Of a stretch of 64,000 bases of DNA, positions 1 through 10,038 are shown one piece after another (the stretch's first letter is position 1; each line of letters starts with the position of its first letter). The stretch is from assembly GCA_030760725.1 (NCBI GenBank), contig JASWHV010000019.1, positions 31,747,944 through 31,811,943 of the forward strand, given 5' to 3'. Source of the stretch: Neostapfia colusana. Its lineage: Eukaryota; Streptophyta; Magnoliopsida; Poales; Poaceae. The notes under the pieces were generated by a model. It ran no database searches. It worked only from the letters and a program-made list of their open reading frames with translations, and was not told where the DNA came from. A program made the position numbers and the translations under genes.

Positions 1-2142
1 GCTGAACCTCTGGAGGCAGATGATTGGCTGAAGACCATTGAAAGTAAGATGAGGATTATACAATGCCAAGGGTATGAGAGGGTGCTGTTTGCCTCTCATC
101 AATTGCATGGACCTGCTGCTGATTGGTGGACCGCCTACGTGGCCGCCCATCATGACCCTGAGAACATCACTTGGGAAGAGTTCAAGCGTAGCTTCCGCAA
201 CCATTACATCCCAAGAGGTGAACTCAAAAACAAGAGGAAGGAGTTTTTGGGACTGCAGCAGGGAAACATGACGGTGAGGGAATACATCACTAAATTTACT
301 CAACTATCCCGTTATGCTCCACGAGACATAGAGACTGATGAGCGGAAACAAGATTGTTTCGTGGAAGGACTTACCGCAGAGATGCAGTGTGCAATGTCCT
401 CAAATGAGTATGAAAGCTTCCAAAAGATGGTGGACAGAGCATTTGTGGTACAAAGGAAGCTAAAGGCCCTAGAAAATGAGAATAAGAGGAAGGCCGGGTG
501 GTCACATCAAGCCTCAGGGAGCAACACCCGCCCACGTATGATGCAGCAACCTACGGGGCAGACGAACCGTGCTGCGGTACCCTATTCAGCACCAAGAGGG
601 TACAACCCAAACTACAGGCCTCCTGCAGCACCAGTGCAGCCGCAACGTCAGTTTGTGCAGCAGCCTCGCCCTGCATATCCACCTCGACCAGCAGTGCAAG
701 GACCCCCAAACCAACCCCAAGACAACAAAGGCCAGGCATCTAAGATTGGGGTGCAATGTTTTAGTTGGGGAGAAGTGGGGCACTACGCCCATAAGTGTCC
801 AAAGAAGAAGCCCACGCAGCCACAGCAGCAGAATGTAATGAGAGGACGGGTGAACCACGTCACTATGGAGGAAGCACAAGAGGCACCCGACGTGGTAGTT
901 GGTAAGTTTCCTGCCAATTTACATCTTGCAACTCTGCTGTTTGATTCTGGTGCTACCCACTCGTTCATTGCTCAAGGGTTTGTTAAGAAGCATGACCTAG
1001 CAACCACACAAATGAACCATATGCTAGCCGTAAACTCTCTAGGTGGAGAAATAAGGACAAGACAAGTGTGTCCCAAAGTGAACCTAGACATTAATGGGGT
1101 AGTATTTACTGCTAACCTCATAGTGATAGATTCACAAGGGATAGATATTATTTTGGGTATGGATTGGTTGACCAAACATAAAGGAATCATCCATTGTTCG
1201 ACCAGAACGGTGGAACTAACTCACCCCAGTGGCACCAGAGTAAAGTTCATAACAATACACGAGCCTAGGAGGGACATTAAATTAAATCAAGTGGAGGTGA
1301 AAGTTGAGGAAATCAGGACTATCAGGGAATATCCAGATGTTTTTTCGGAGGAGTTGCCAGGTATGCCTCCCGACCGTGACGTGGAATTCGCAATTGAGCT
1401 AGTACCGGGAACAGCCCCGATATACAAGAGACCTTATCGAATGGACTCCAAGCAGCTAGAAGAGCTCAAGGATCATTTGAGAGAATTGACGGAGAAGGGG
1501 TATATTCGCCCTAGTTCCTCACCATGGGGAGCTCCGGTGATATTTGTGCCCAAGAAAGACGGAACCCAAAGGTTATGCATGGATTACCGTGCCTTGGATG
1601 AGGTAACCATCAAGAATAAGTACCCATTACCCCGCATTGAAGACTTGTTTGATCAGTTGAGGGGAGCTTGTGTGTTCTCGAAAATTGATCTCAGGTCGGG
1701 ATACCACCAACTCAAGATAAGGCAATCTGATATTCCCAAGACAGCTTTCGTATCTCGGTACGGACTGTATGAATACACTGTCATGCCTTTCGGGCTAACC
1801 AATGCCCCGGCATATTTCATGTACCTCATGAACAAGGTATTCATGGAATATCTGGACAAATTTGTGGTGGTTTTCATAGATGATATTCTCGTCTTCTCCA
1901 AAGATGAAGAAGAACATGAGAAACATCTAAGGTTGGTGTTACAGATGCTAAGAGAACACCAACTATATGCCAAGTTGAGCAAGTGTGAGTTTTGGCTGAA
2001 GAGAGTTCCCTTTTTAGGACATATAATCTCGGAGGGAGGAATCTCCGTAGATCCCGCCAAAATCGAGGATATCCAGAAGTGGAAGACTCCTGAAAATGTC
2101 GGGGAAGTTCGAAGCTTTTTGGGCTTGGCTGGATACTATTGA
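1..2142 (+). pseudogene. gag-pol: T1 gag-protease-RT polyprotein, partial at both ends
   Basis: The frame is open from base 1; the first internal Met is at 49, so the true gag start lies outside the window. Counting from that Met, the retrotransposon gag (capsid) domain occupies about residues 1-130 with the usual QLHG..A..WW segment. A zinc knuckle follows at 237-250, but its second Cys is Trp (codon 766-768), so the CX2CX4HX4C site is broken. The aspartic protease motif DSGATH starts at residue 299. Reverse transcriptase spans about 440-697 with FIDD at 609-612. Translation ends at TGA 2143-2145, where relatives have Arg in YYRRF (consistent with CGA to TGA). Gag packages RNA, protease cuts the polyprotein and RT copies RNA into DNA; this copy should not do so because it lacks RNase H and integrase. 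Confidence 0.88.
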
Positions 2143-2299
2143 CGGTTTATTGAGGGATTCTCCAAGATCTCGAGACCTCTCACTAAACTGTTGGAGAAGG
2201 GAATCACATTCACCTGGACGCCACAGTGCGAGACGAGCTTTCAAGAGCTAAAGAAGAGACTGACAACAGCCCCAGTGTTTGTTATGCCAGATGTTAAAG
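2143..2299 (+). pseudogene. End of T1 RT, after a stop codon
   Basis: After TGA 2143-2145 the same frame continues with recognisable RT thumb/connection residues (RFIEGFS, then TFTWTPQCE and LTTAPVF). Similarity ends around 2299 at an internal deletion junction, so RNase H and everything beyond is missing. Confidence 0.75.
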
Positions 2300-2316
2300 A
2301 AGAGACTGACAACAGC
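2249..2316 (+). repeat. Exact 22-bp direct repeat at the T1 deletion junction
   Basis: Positions 2249-2270 and 2295-2316 carry the same 22 bases (core AAGAGACTGACAACAG). The first copy is ordinary RT coding sequence; the second sits where coding similarity to other elements ends and LTR-like sequence begins. A short duplication at a breakpoint suggests slippage or microhomology-driven joining during the internal deletion. Confidence 0.7.
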
Positions 2317-3203
2317 AAGGCTCAAGAGGGGGCACTGCAGCGGGGTTGGAGCCTCTTGTATGCTGTTAGGGGTGAAACCTCAGTGGGCCCACGCTCGTCG
2401 GGAATCCCTTTGTAAAGGCTTCGTAGTGATCTCCTGGCTGCACACCTGGGAAGTGTGAATGTGGATCGTAGCCACTGGCATAATGGAGGTTCTTTTAGTC
2501 CACCCGGCAACGGGGGATGAAATCACTACATGTGGGTACAGTGGTACAAACTCTGCAGAGTCAAAACTGTCTTGACAGCCGTGCTCACGGTCAAGAGCGG
2601 CCTGGACTTATTCATGATTAGGGGATTGATGGTTTTGAAAGTTAAGCGGGGAGCTTAACATTGGAAATGATGTTATGGTTATTGGATTATGATAATGGGT
2701 TGGGAGATTGGGACCATTTCACCTGTGTAGTAATGTAGGTGCTTAATAAGCTAAGGTGATAGGTATTAATTGCGTAGTGCTTTAACCATGAGTTCAACCT
2801 CTCCTTGTTCTAGCCATGCATGATATAATTTTCCCACACTTGCTGAGTACCATTGGTACTCAACCTTGCATATTTGTTGGTTTATATTGCTGCTCAGGTC
2901 AAGATAATGAGGTGGTGTATAATGACCAAGATTTTGGACCCGAGGAAGGTTTTTAGGTTCATGAAGACCCCCGGGCAACGCCTGTGATGGAGCCCTAAAG
3001 AATAATATTCCGCTGCTAGTTTATTTACTTATGATGAACTTATTATTGTCCATCGAGACATTTACTATGTAAGACTTACTTATATTCGACACCTGACTTG
3101 TAATAAATGATGCTTCACTATTTGTCATCACATGTATGAGAAAATGATCCTGGCATACATGTGATATTCACTTGGTTGTTCTTCGGAAAAACCGGGTGTG
3201 ACA
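2317..3203 (+). repeat. LTR remnant of T1 (3' part)
   Basis: This stretch has no coding sequence. It holds the hairpin TGAGTAC-N5-GTACTCA (2844-2862) flanked by CTTGC on both sides, an arrangement seen in the LTRs of families A, B and C. It closes at 3203 with TGTGACA, where a TG...CA LTR would end. The left LTR end is missing, so the exact left boundary is uncertain. Confidence 0.6.
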
Positions 3204-4272
3204 TATGGTAAAAAGATCTTCAGTGGAGGGGGCAGTCTCTGTTTTGCTCTTCAGTCGGTTTCACTCGGACAGACCAAAGCTGTCACCGTGCGACCACCGA
3301 GACAAGCCGGCGCCACCTCCCATCGATTTCCCTCGCGCTTGAAAGGTGCCTGGGTGCTCTTCCCTCACTGCCGTGCTCCTTTTCGGCCACAGCACCGAAG
3401 ACACGGCGCTACTCTGCTGCCTCCTCGCGCAAGAACCTAACTGAAGATGCCGCCACCCCGTCGATCACTCGAGTGCCCATAAGATCACGTGCAAACCTCG
3501 GCTGAGCAGCAAAACCACATCACCGCAACTCCCACGACCTCCTCGCACCACAGCCGAGCGATTCTTGGCTCTCCTCACTCAGGAACAAGCTTTCCCGCAG
3601 CAACCGAGAGCAACAACCTAAGGGAGGCTCCATTGGACAGCCTCACCCAGAGACTTTCACGGCCAAACAAGGGAACCATTGGACATGCAGAGCCTCCACG
3701 CAGCTTACTTCCGAAGCTCAGGTACAACCAGGGATCGTCGCCGGCGGAATTCCAGTTTTTGTCCGGGCCAGTGCAAAACCATCTTCGGGTAAGGAAACTC
3801 CAAATTCCCGACTGATTCTCGTTTAGAGCCCACGAAATTGCACTCACAGGAGCTAGACTAGATGGCGCACGAGTTTGCTTCACAAACTTAGCATGAGACC
3901 ACATGTAGCCGATGTATTTTGAGTTTTTCCCAATGACGGCAATGGCGGGAGGCCTTGGGCACACGATGAACCCTAATTTGGAGCCATTTCCGAGCCTTTT
4001 CACCACCATGCTGAGTTTCTCTAGCATCCACCGGTGCTTTAGGGCTTGGAAACCATAGGTGAGAGGGTTAGGGCGTCGGGGCGACGTCGCCGAACTCTCA
4101 CCGAGCCGCTGCACCGTTGCGAGGTAGGTTGGGGGCTTCGCCGGTCCGGGGAGACCCTCCCATCGTGTTCCTCACATGTTTCTAGGGTCTAGCAGCGAGT
4201 GAGAGGACGGGAGGAGGCCAGGAGGCCGAAAGCCGGCGAGCTCAGCGGTGCAGTCGCGCGGGGGGGGGGGGG
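3204..4272 (+). repeat. Internal LTR fragment, B-like, ending in poly(G)
   Basis: No gene is visible. The sequence resembles the GC-rich middle of the family B LTR: around 3786-3880 the order GGGTAAG, AAATTCCCGAC, CACTCACAGGA, TAGACTnGATGGC is shared with about 32980-33065. It stops in an uninterrupted G run from about 4259 to 4274, immediately before family A. Both ends of this LTR are absent. The junction may be real or an assembly join at a homopolymer. Confidence 0.6.
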
Positions 4273-7193
4273 GGTAAAGGTCCCAAAATTATGAATACAA
4301 AGAAACACTTGTTTGCAAAAGTTGGTTTCATATGTATGAAATTTGGGACTTGTTAAAACTTTTCCACATGTGATGACACACATGAGGGTTTTTCTTCACA
4401 TCAGTCAAATGTTTATTTGAGAACTTGGAACCTTAGAGGGGTCTAAAACAAGGATGGGAAGTTCCCATATGTGTGAGAAAACAAAAATCAGATTTGGAAC
4501 AATGTGTTCAAATTAAAAATTCAAATGAGAGCAACACTAGGAATTTCCAAACTGTTGTGCTACAAATCTCATTTGCAACAGACAAATTAAAAATCAGGTT
4601 TCATATTTGAATTCCTTGGGTCCAAATTAGGGAGCGTGCAAAGTTTCATGATTTTTGGAAATGATTTGCAACCCATTTTTCAAATGGACTTTAAATGACG
4701 AAGAATTCAAATGCATATTTGAATTTGGATAAAACTTGCCCAATTATCCAAATGCCTCTCAGATTTAAACTTCCAAAATTGAATTCCATAAATATTCAAA
4801 TTGGGGAGATATTTTAGAGGGGATAAGGAGGACTGACATGTGGGACCCACATGTCATTGGGAGCACTGAAATTGCAAAAGATCTGCAGTCCACAGTCTCT
4901 GTTTGATTTCCTCCCACGCGAAGCAACGGCCGGAGCCGCCTTCCCTCCGCTCGACACTGAGGGCCAGCCGGCGGCCAGCTCCTGCTGGGTTTTGTCGCGC
5001 TGGAGAGCTGCTGGACGTCGGCAGCCACTGCCTCGCGCCCTCTCCCGCCTCTTAACCGAAGACACGGCGCTGTTTCCTCTCTTCCTCGCACCGAGAGACA
5101 GAAACACGGCCGCTCTTCTTCGATCACTCGGGTACTCGAGCAGAGCAAGTGAGCAGCGCCTCTGAGCAGCAAAACAACACCACCATCGTCCCCACGACCT
5201 CCTCGAGCCATCGCCAAGTGCGTTCGTGCCCTCTATGCCGAGGACATCGAGTTCCCGCGGCGGCCGAACACCCCAGCGGCGACGTGCTCCCGTGGACAGC
5301 TCCACAGAGCGGCTTTCACGACCAAGCAAGCGGTCCCTGGGGCGCGCAGGAGCTCCGTGCAGCTTCCACCCGACGCACAGAGCCTGCCTCGGCCTCTCGA
5401 CGGCGAATTTTGAAGATCCTCTCCGGCCGGTGAAAACCAACCTTCCAGTATGATTCTGTAAAATTCCCGATCAATTGTTGTTTAGACACCACGAGACTTT
5501 GCACACACCGGCTAGACATGTAGGTGCACCAGTTCTCTTTTGAAACCTCGCATGAAACACCCTGTGCATGGTGCAATTTCAAGCTTTCCAAGGCGGCTAT
5601 GGCGTGATGGTGCGGGTGCACGGTGAACCCTAGGGTAGAGCCGTTCCCGAGCCCATATGCGGCCATGCCAAGCTTGGCCAACCTTCACTGGTGCTGTAGA
5701 ATCTTTCCAGGGAGCTTTTTGCGGGCTATAGCGCCAGGGCGACATCGCCGGACTTCATCCGAGCCGGTGTGCCGTCGCGGGCTAGTTTAGGGGCCCTGCC
5801 AGCTCGAGAAAACCCCACCAGCATGTTCCTCGCGTGGAATTAGGGGCTGGCGGCGAGTTTCAGCGGCAGGGGTGGCCGGACGACCAATTCCGGAGCTACT
5901 CCGGCGAGCCCGGCGGCGGGATCGCGGGAGCGGGAGGTGGAAGAAGACCTCACCGGGCCCGCCTGTCAGTCGCACGGCAACAGTGGGCTGGATACGCTGT
6001 GGCGTGGGATCAACTGTGACAGCGCGGGAAACAACCCTTGTGACCCCGTGCGGTACGCTCCCGGCAGCAGACACGTGTCCCTGGTCCCACAGTCAGGTTT
6101 AAACTTTTCCCGGATTTATTCAAATCCCAGATTTTTCCCCAAACTTTAGAAGAGCATAACTCTATCCAGTTATGGAACCCAATTTGTATGAAAGTCTTTA
6201 TTTAGTTCTGGAAAATTCTTTAAAGCTTTTCAGCAAAAGAGTTTTAGAGGGAGTTTGGTTTATCCAAAAATCCTCAAATTTTGCCAGAATATTCTTTAGG
6301 GTGTCAGCTCATTTGGAGTTGAATTGATCAGGGTAATTCAGATTGTAAGTTCCTGTATTCAAATAAATACAGAAACATTTTCAGAGAATTTCCAAAACTT
6401 GTAAATTCAGTTCTGGGAAATTCTTAGCTCCAAAAATCCTAGAAAAATTCATGTAGACTCTATGAACTATAATTGAAATTGTGGTTCACTGAGTTTGAAA
6501 TGAACATGGGTGTTACCTCAGAATTAATTCATCTTTTACCAAACCCTTAGAGAATTATTCTGAATAAACCACTCCATGAAAAGTGCTCAATTTTGGTCCA
6601 GGGGACTTTCTTGTGACAAAGAACTCACATGAAAATTCTCAGCTCCATTAGAGCTCTGGATCACCACTGTCATGTGTGATCTCTTAATGTGATCAACACT
6701 TAAGTGGGAAAAGCACTCAACACATGATCATGGTGTTTAAACCCAAACCAAACCACTAGCACCAGTGTCATTTTAAATTCTTAAACAGAGTTCCAATTTT
6801 AAAACTGTCATTAGATCTTATTAGCAAAAGCTTTTCAGTTAAATACATATGCATGATCATATCGTGTAGCATATACGCGAAGAAGGTGAGAAGGACTTCA
6901 AGTGAAGATCAAGGAGGGAGGAAAACAAGTGATCAAGCTCCAAGTGATCATCACTAACTGATTGTAACCTTAGTCACCTGCAAAACAGGCAAGCCCCGGT
7001 TTGCATTTGAACAGTTCTATAGAGCATTTTCATTTGTAGAGATCATAGCTTTGCATCGTTGATTGCATTACGTCTAGATGCTATTGAAAACCCCACTTCC
7101 ATGACCAGAAATACCTAAGAGAGAAAGGGTAGAATAGCAATCCTTGAGTGGATTTGGCTACGCTAATGTTAGTAGGAAAGGTTCAGTAGAAGT

Positions 7194-7214
7194 CGAGTAG
7201 TTTGAATCTACTCG
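7194..7214 (+). promoter_or_regulatory. Conserved LTR hairpin, GAGTAG type
   Basis: CGAGTAG, a 7-nt loop, then CTACTCG form a perfect 7-bp stem. The same stem occurs at the matching place in the family B LTR (34802-34822) and, on the other strand, in family C (43980-43999). The flanking sequence differs between families. The function is unknown: an inverted protein site or an RNA structure would both fit. Confidence 0.5.
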
Positions 7215-8060
7215 CGAGTTTAGGACTGGTGTACATGGAATGGGTCCAATTTAGAGAAGATGAGGAAAGTTCACACATAAGAAATGGAGACCGGGCAGGG
7301 AGGTTTAGATGCAGCAGGTTGCAGGCCGTGCGTGCATAGCCCTTCCTGTGTCGGTTAAGGCCCGTCCGTGCTTGGCCCTGTTGGACAAGTTTGAGTTGTG
7401 TACCGGGCACATACTGGCTATATGGGACCCAGGAAACCGATGTACCTTGGGAGATCCATAGTGGAACTTTTCCAACTGCCTTTGGCTTTCGGCGTCAGGG
7501 TAGCAGGAGGTACCTCGCTCAAGAACATGCCACTGCGGGTATGTACCTTGAGGGAGCTTGCGTACTCGGGGCAGTTGGACTGCGTCCAATGTGGAAGATC
7601 TTGGGAAAGGTGGCCGCGTACAACGTCAGTCGAGGTTGCTGCCTGCAACTCGGAGTACGGGTGTACGTGTCGTGTAGTCCGGGCGTGTACTGATTCGAAT
7701 CACTGTCGCCCGTGCTTATATGAGCATACTTGCCCACTGCGTCTTGACGTAGTAACAACTGGAATTGTTTATCTTTGAACTTGATAAGGCTGTACTATAA
7801 CTTGTATTGCAACCATGATTGAATTAGAGATAGGCTCATTAAAGTTTACTTTCACTTTGTGCAAGGAGCATCGCAACAAAGCGTTTCTTGTTTGATTGTG
7901 GAGTTGCGATGCTTTTTGGCTCAAGATCCGCACAATGAGGCTTAAAATTCTAAAAGTTAAGGATCAACTTTAGTCGAGTCCTTTATGCAATTCTAGCCAA
8001 CCCAATTGCAACCGTTGTGCATGTAGAGTTTCTTGCTTAGGAGAGACGGGTCAGACTTGC

Positions 8061-8102
8061 TGAGCCTATCTGCTCACCCTTGCTATATAAGTGGTTTTTC
8101 AG
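8061..8102 (+). promoter_or_regulatory. LTR hairpin TGAGC/GCTCA, TATATAA and TTTTTCAG
   Basis: TGAGC (8061-8065) pairs with GCTCA (8072-8076) inside a CTTGC-flanked frame. TATATAA follows at 8084-8090 and TTTTTCAG at 8095-8102. TATATAA could be the LTR core promoter, about 410 bp before the LTR end, but it is not kept in family B, so that call is weak. The hairpin and the pyrimidine-CAG motif recur at 18390-18432, 35587-35627 and 48175-48215. Confidence 0.4.
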
Positions 8103-8374
8103 GTTAACATCGACGCTGAAAAGAAGGTTGTCCGGTTAGACTCGGAGACTTCCGAGTCATTTAACCCAGGGAGAACCCAGCCGCTGCTGTTGTCTTCGTG
8201 TTGCTAGCGAGAGGAGTCCGCGGGCTGGACTTCATCTCGAGTGCTTTTAGTTATTCGATGTGAGTTGATATAGAATTCCACTGTAGTATTTGATGTAAAG
8301 TATTTACAAAGAAAAACTTGTAAGCTTCCGCTATTGTTTTATGTAATACATTGTTCCTCATATGTGTGCTGTTG

Positions 8375-8395
8375 GGTGCCGCACAACACGGCACC
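8375..8395 (+). promoter_or_regulatory. Conserved hairpin near the LTR 3' end
   Basis: GGTGCCG, a 7-nt loop and CGGCACC form a perfect 7-bp stem about 100 bp before the LTR end; TTGGGT and ACCCAA just outside can add pairs around a bulge. The same structure with paired base changes is found in families B and C. Its place, shortly after AT-rich TGTAATAC sequence, would suit a role in RNA 3' processing or strand transfer, but that is inference. Confidence 0.5.
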
Positions 8396-8500
8396 ACCCA
8401 ATGCGATTCCCGAGCGAGTGGCCTGTCTCGGTTGAGCGGGTCGCGTCAGCGGTGTATCAGAGCTGAGCCCTGTCTCAGTCGGTACCGCGCCCGCCTCAGC

Positions 8501-8512
8501 TGGTATCAGAGC
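8501..8512 (+). promoter_or_regulatory. Primer binding site, initiator tRNA-Met (copy 1)
   Basis: TGGTATCAGAGC is complementary to the 3' end of plant initiator tRNA-Met, the usual primer for minus-strand DNA synthesis in this lineage. It lies two bases after the LTR end. A second, imperfect match (TGTATCAGAGCTGAG, from 8453) lies about 48 bp upstream. Confidence 0.9.
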
Positions 8513-10038
8513 CGCATTGGTAATAGCACATGGAATAAGGATGGTATTACGACAAAATTTAGGTTACGGTGAGGATACGGTACTAGGCCCACATAAGGAT
8601 TACTATTAGCTTAATATGAAGGTGGCAACCTAACTTATTTGTTATGTCAGAAAATCGTGCATCTCGGGACGAGTTATGTCTTGGGGGGTGCACATAAGCG
8701 CTGTCCACCAGTGCGCACAAGCTGAAGGGTGGAGCCCCACGGGTGGCAGGTAACCCGACCCGCTTTAGTATCCTCTACGACTCCTCATGTCGTTTGGGGT
8801 ACTCGAGCAACGTCTGTCCCAGGCATGCGTGGTGCAATTTGGGAAACCCCGTCACGTGGTTAGTAACGTGAACACATAGCTCAAGGCGTGTTTGGCTTGA
8901 GAACACCTGTGCGAGTGATGACGGACGGGTGTAAGAATTGTATGGATACCGGGTTCGGTGTGCAGCCGGACCTGACGATTGTGTGTGACTTATGCAGGAT
9001 TAACCACGAAACCGTAGTACGAATAGTACACGTTTGCGAGTGACCGTTTTAGTGCCACCTAAGATACATTTATGACGGTATAATTCGGTTAGGATTTTCT
9101 TTTGGTGAGGCTACGTAGTACCGACATGCTTTTTACGGTGCATCGACGCCGTACCAAACTTAATAACCCCTTTCCTTAAAAGAAATGACTCATGAACTAA
9201 CTTTCAACTAAAAATGGAAGTTTGAAACAAATATTAGTTACTGAACTCTTATTTTGAGCTAAGATTCAAATGAGAGGAAGACTAGGCTTCAAAGATTGCA
9301 AAAACAGAGTGCTTTGTTTTCAGCAGGAATTCTTACTGGAATTTTAACAGAGCATAACTCTGAGTAGCTTGACCCAATTGAGGTGTATGATACAGTTCTG
9401 GAAAGATTTTCAAGTGATCTACAACTTATTTGTAGAGCTCTAGAGCAAAATCACATGCTAAATGGGTAGAAAGTTCAGAGGAATGTGAACTGTACAGAAC
9501 CAAGACAGCAACAAAACCTCACTGGACCTTTCTGTTTTTAAGCCATAACTTTCTATAGAGAAACCCTTAAGAAGCCTATGATACACCATTGGATAGGTTA
9601 TGAAATGTGCAACATTGTTGTAGTTCAAAGTTTGTTCAGGTTCTTATTGTATTTACATATACAACTGTGATAAAATCAGCCACGTACAAAGGAGGTGCTG
9701 GCAAATTTTATCCAGGAATTCTGTCAACTTTGGAAAATCATAACTTTAAATCTGGAGATGATCTGGAGGCATATGAGTACTCGTTGGAAAGCTACTGAAG
9801 TTAACTTTAACTTTGGTATGCAAGTTGAGTTATGAAAATGCTCTTAACTAGATCAAAATCTGGATATGGTGCATAAAGGTCTGTCCTGTACAGATAGGCT
9901 GAATAGTTATGCCTACTAAGGAGTTTTGTAAACATGAATTTTGTTACTGCTTTCATAAAGTTTTGACATAATCATGTTTCCATTAGTCTCACATACTGCG
10001 GAGTTCTCGTTTAACTCATCTCAACTACATTTTGCAGT
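8513..10038 (+). other. Untranslated leader of family A copy 1
   Basis: This 1.5-kb region between primer site and gag has no credible gene. Two features stand out. At 8661-8689 an ATCTCGGGACGAG hairpin core followed by TTGGGGGG resembles the pre-polypurine-tract signal at the other end of the element. At 9353, 9544 and 9739 the motif CATAACT opens three degenerate units about 193 bp apart, each with a GATAC/GAGTAC...GGAAAG-like segment near +35. Confidence 0.7.

Larger units (their letters stand above)
1..3203 (+). mobile_element. Truncated Tekay-like Ty3/Gypsy element T1
   Basis: The left window edge cuts into gag. A continuous gag-protease-reverse transcriptase frame runs rightwards and stops being recognisable near 2299. 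RNase H, integrase and chromodomain are absent. From about 2317 the sequence is LTR-like and ends at 3203 in TGTGACA, a plausible LTR terminus. The element is therefore a deletion derivative with pol fused to LTR sequence. The Tekay/Del assignment is an inference from RT similarity to the better preserved elements downstream, because the diagnostic chromodomain is lost. Confidence 0.8.
4273..8498 (+). repeat. Family A 5' LTR (A1), about 4.2 kb
   Basis: The left end matches the TGTAAAGGTCCC start seen at 14601 and 24932, except that the terminal T is lost in the preceding poly(G) run. The right end is set by CTCA at 8495-8498, two bases before the primer binding site. Compared with A2, the first part up to about 5960 differs at dozens of sites; from there to the end the two are nearly identical. 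It lacks two blocks (59 and 22 nt) that are present in A3. No coding sequence is credible. Motifs inside: hairpins at 7194-7214, 8061-8076 and 8375-8395, and TATATAA at 8084-8090. Confidence 0.88.

Noticed and set aside
4814..5440. Open frame of 208 aa on the minus strand in LTR A1, repeated at 15140-15835 and 25470-26096
   Set aside because: It lies in the GC-rich LTR middle, has no recognisable domain, and is kept in three places only because the LTRs are duplicates. GC-rich sequence gives long chance frames.
5834..6149. Short plus-strand frames of 61-95 aa in LTR A1
   Set aside because: Several overlapping frames, none with a domain; the corresponding frames in A2 and A3 differ in length.
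7391..7778. Overlapping 94-126 aa frames on both strands in LTR A1 and A2
   Set aside because: Frames overlap on both strands with no domain, and the sequence is non-coding LTR with conserved motifs; A3 and family B do not keep the frames.
9607..9798. 63-aa frame in the family A leader
   Set aside because: Same in both copies only through duplication; no counterpart in family B; no recognisable protein.
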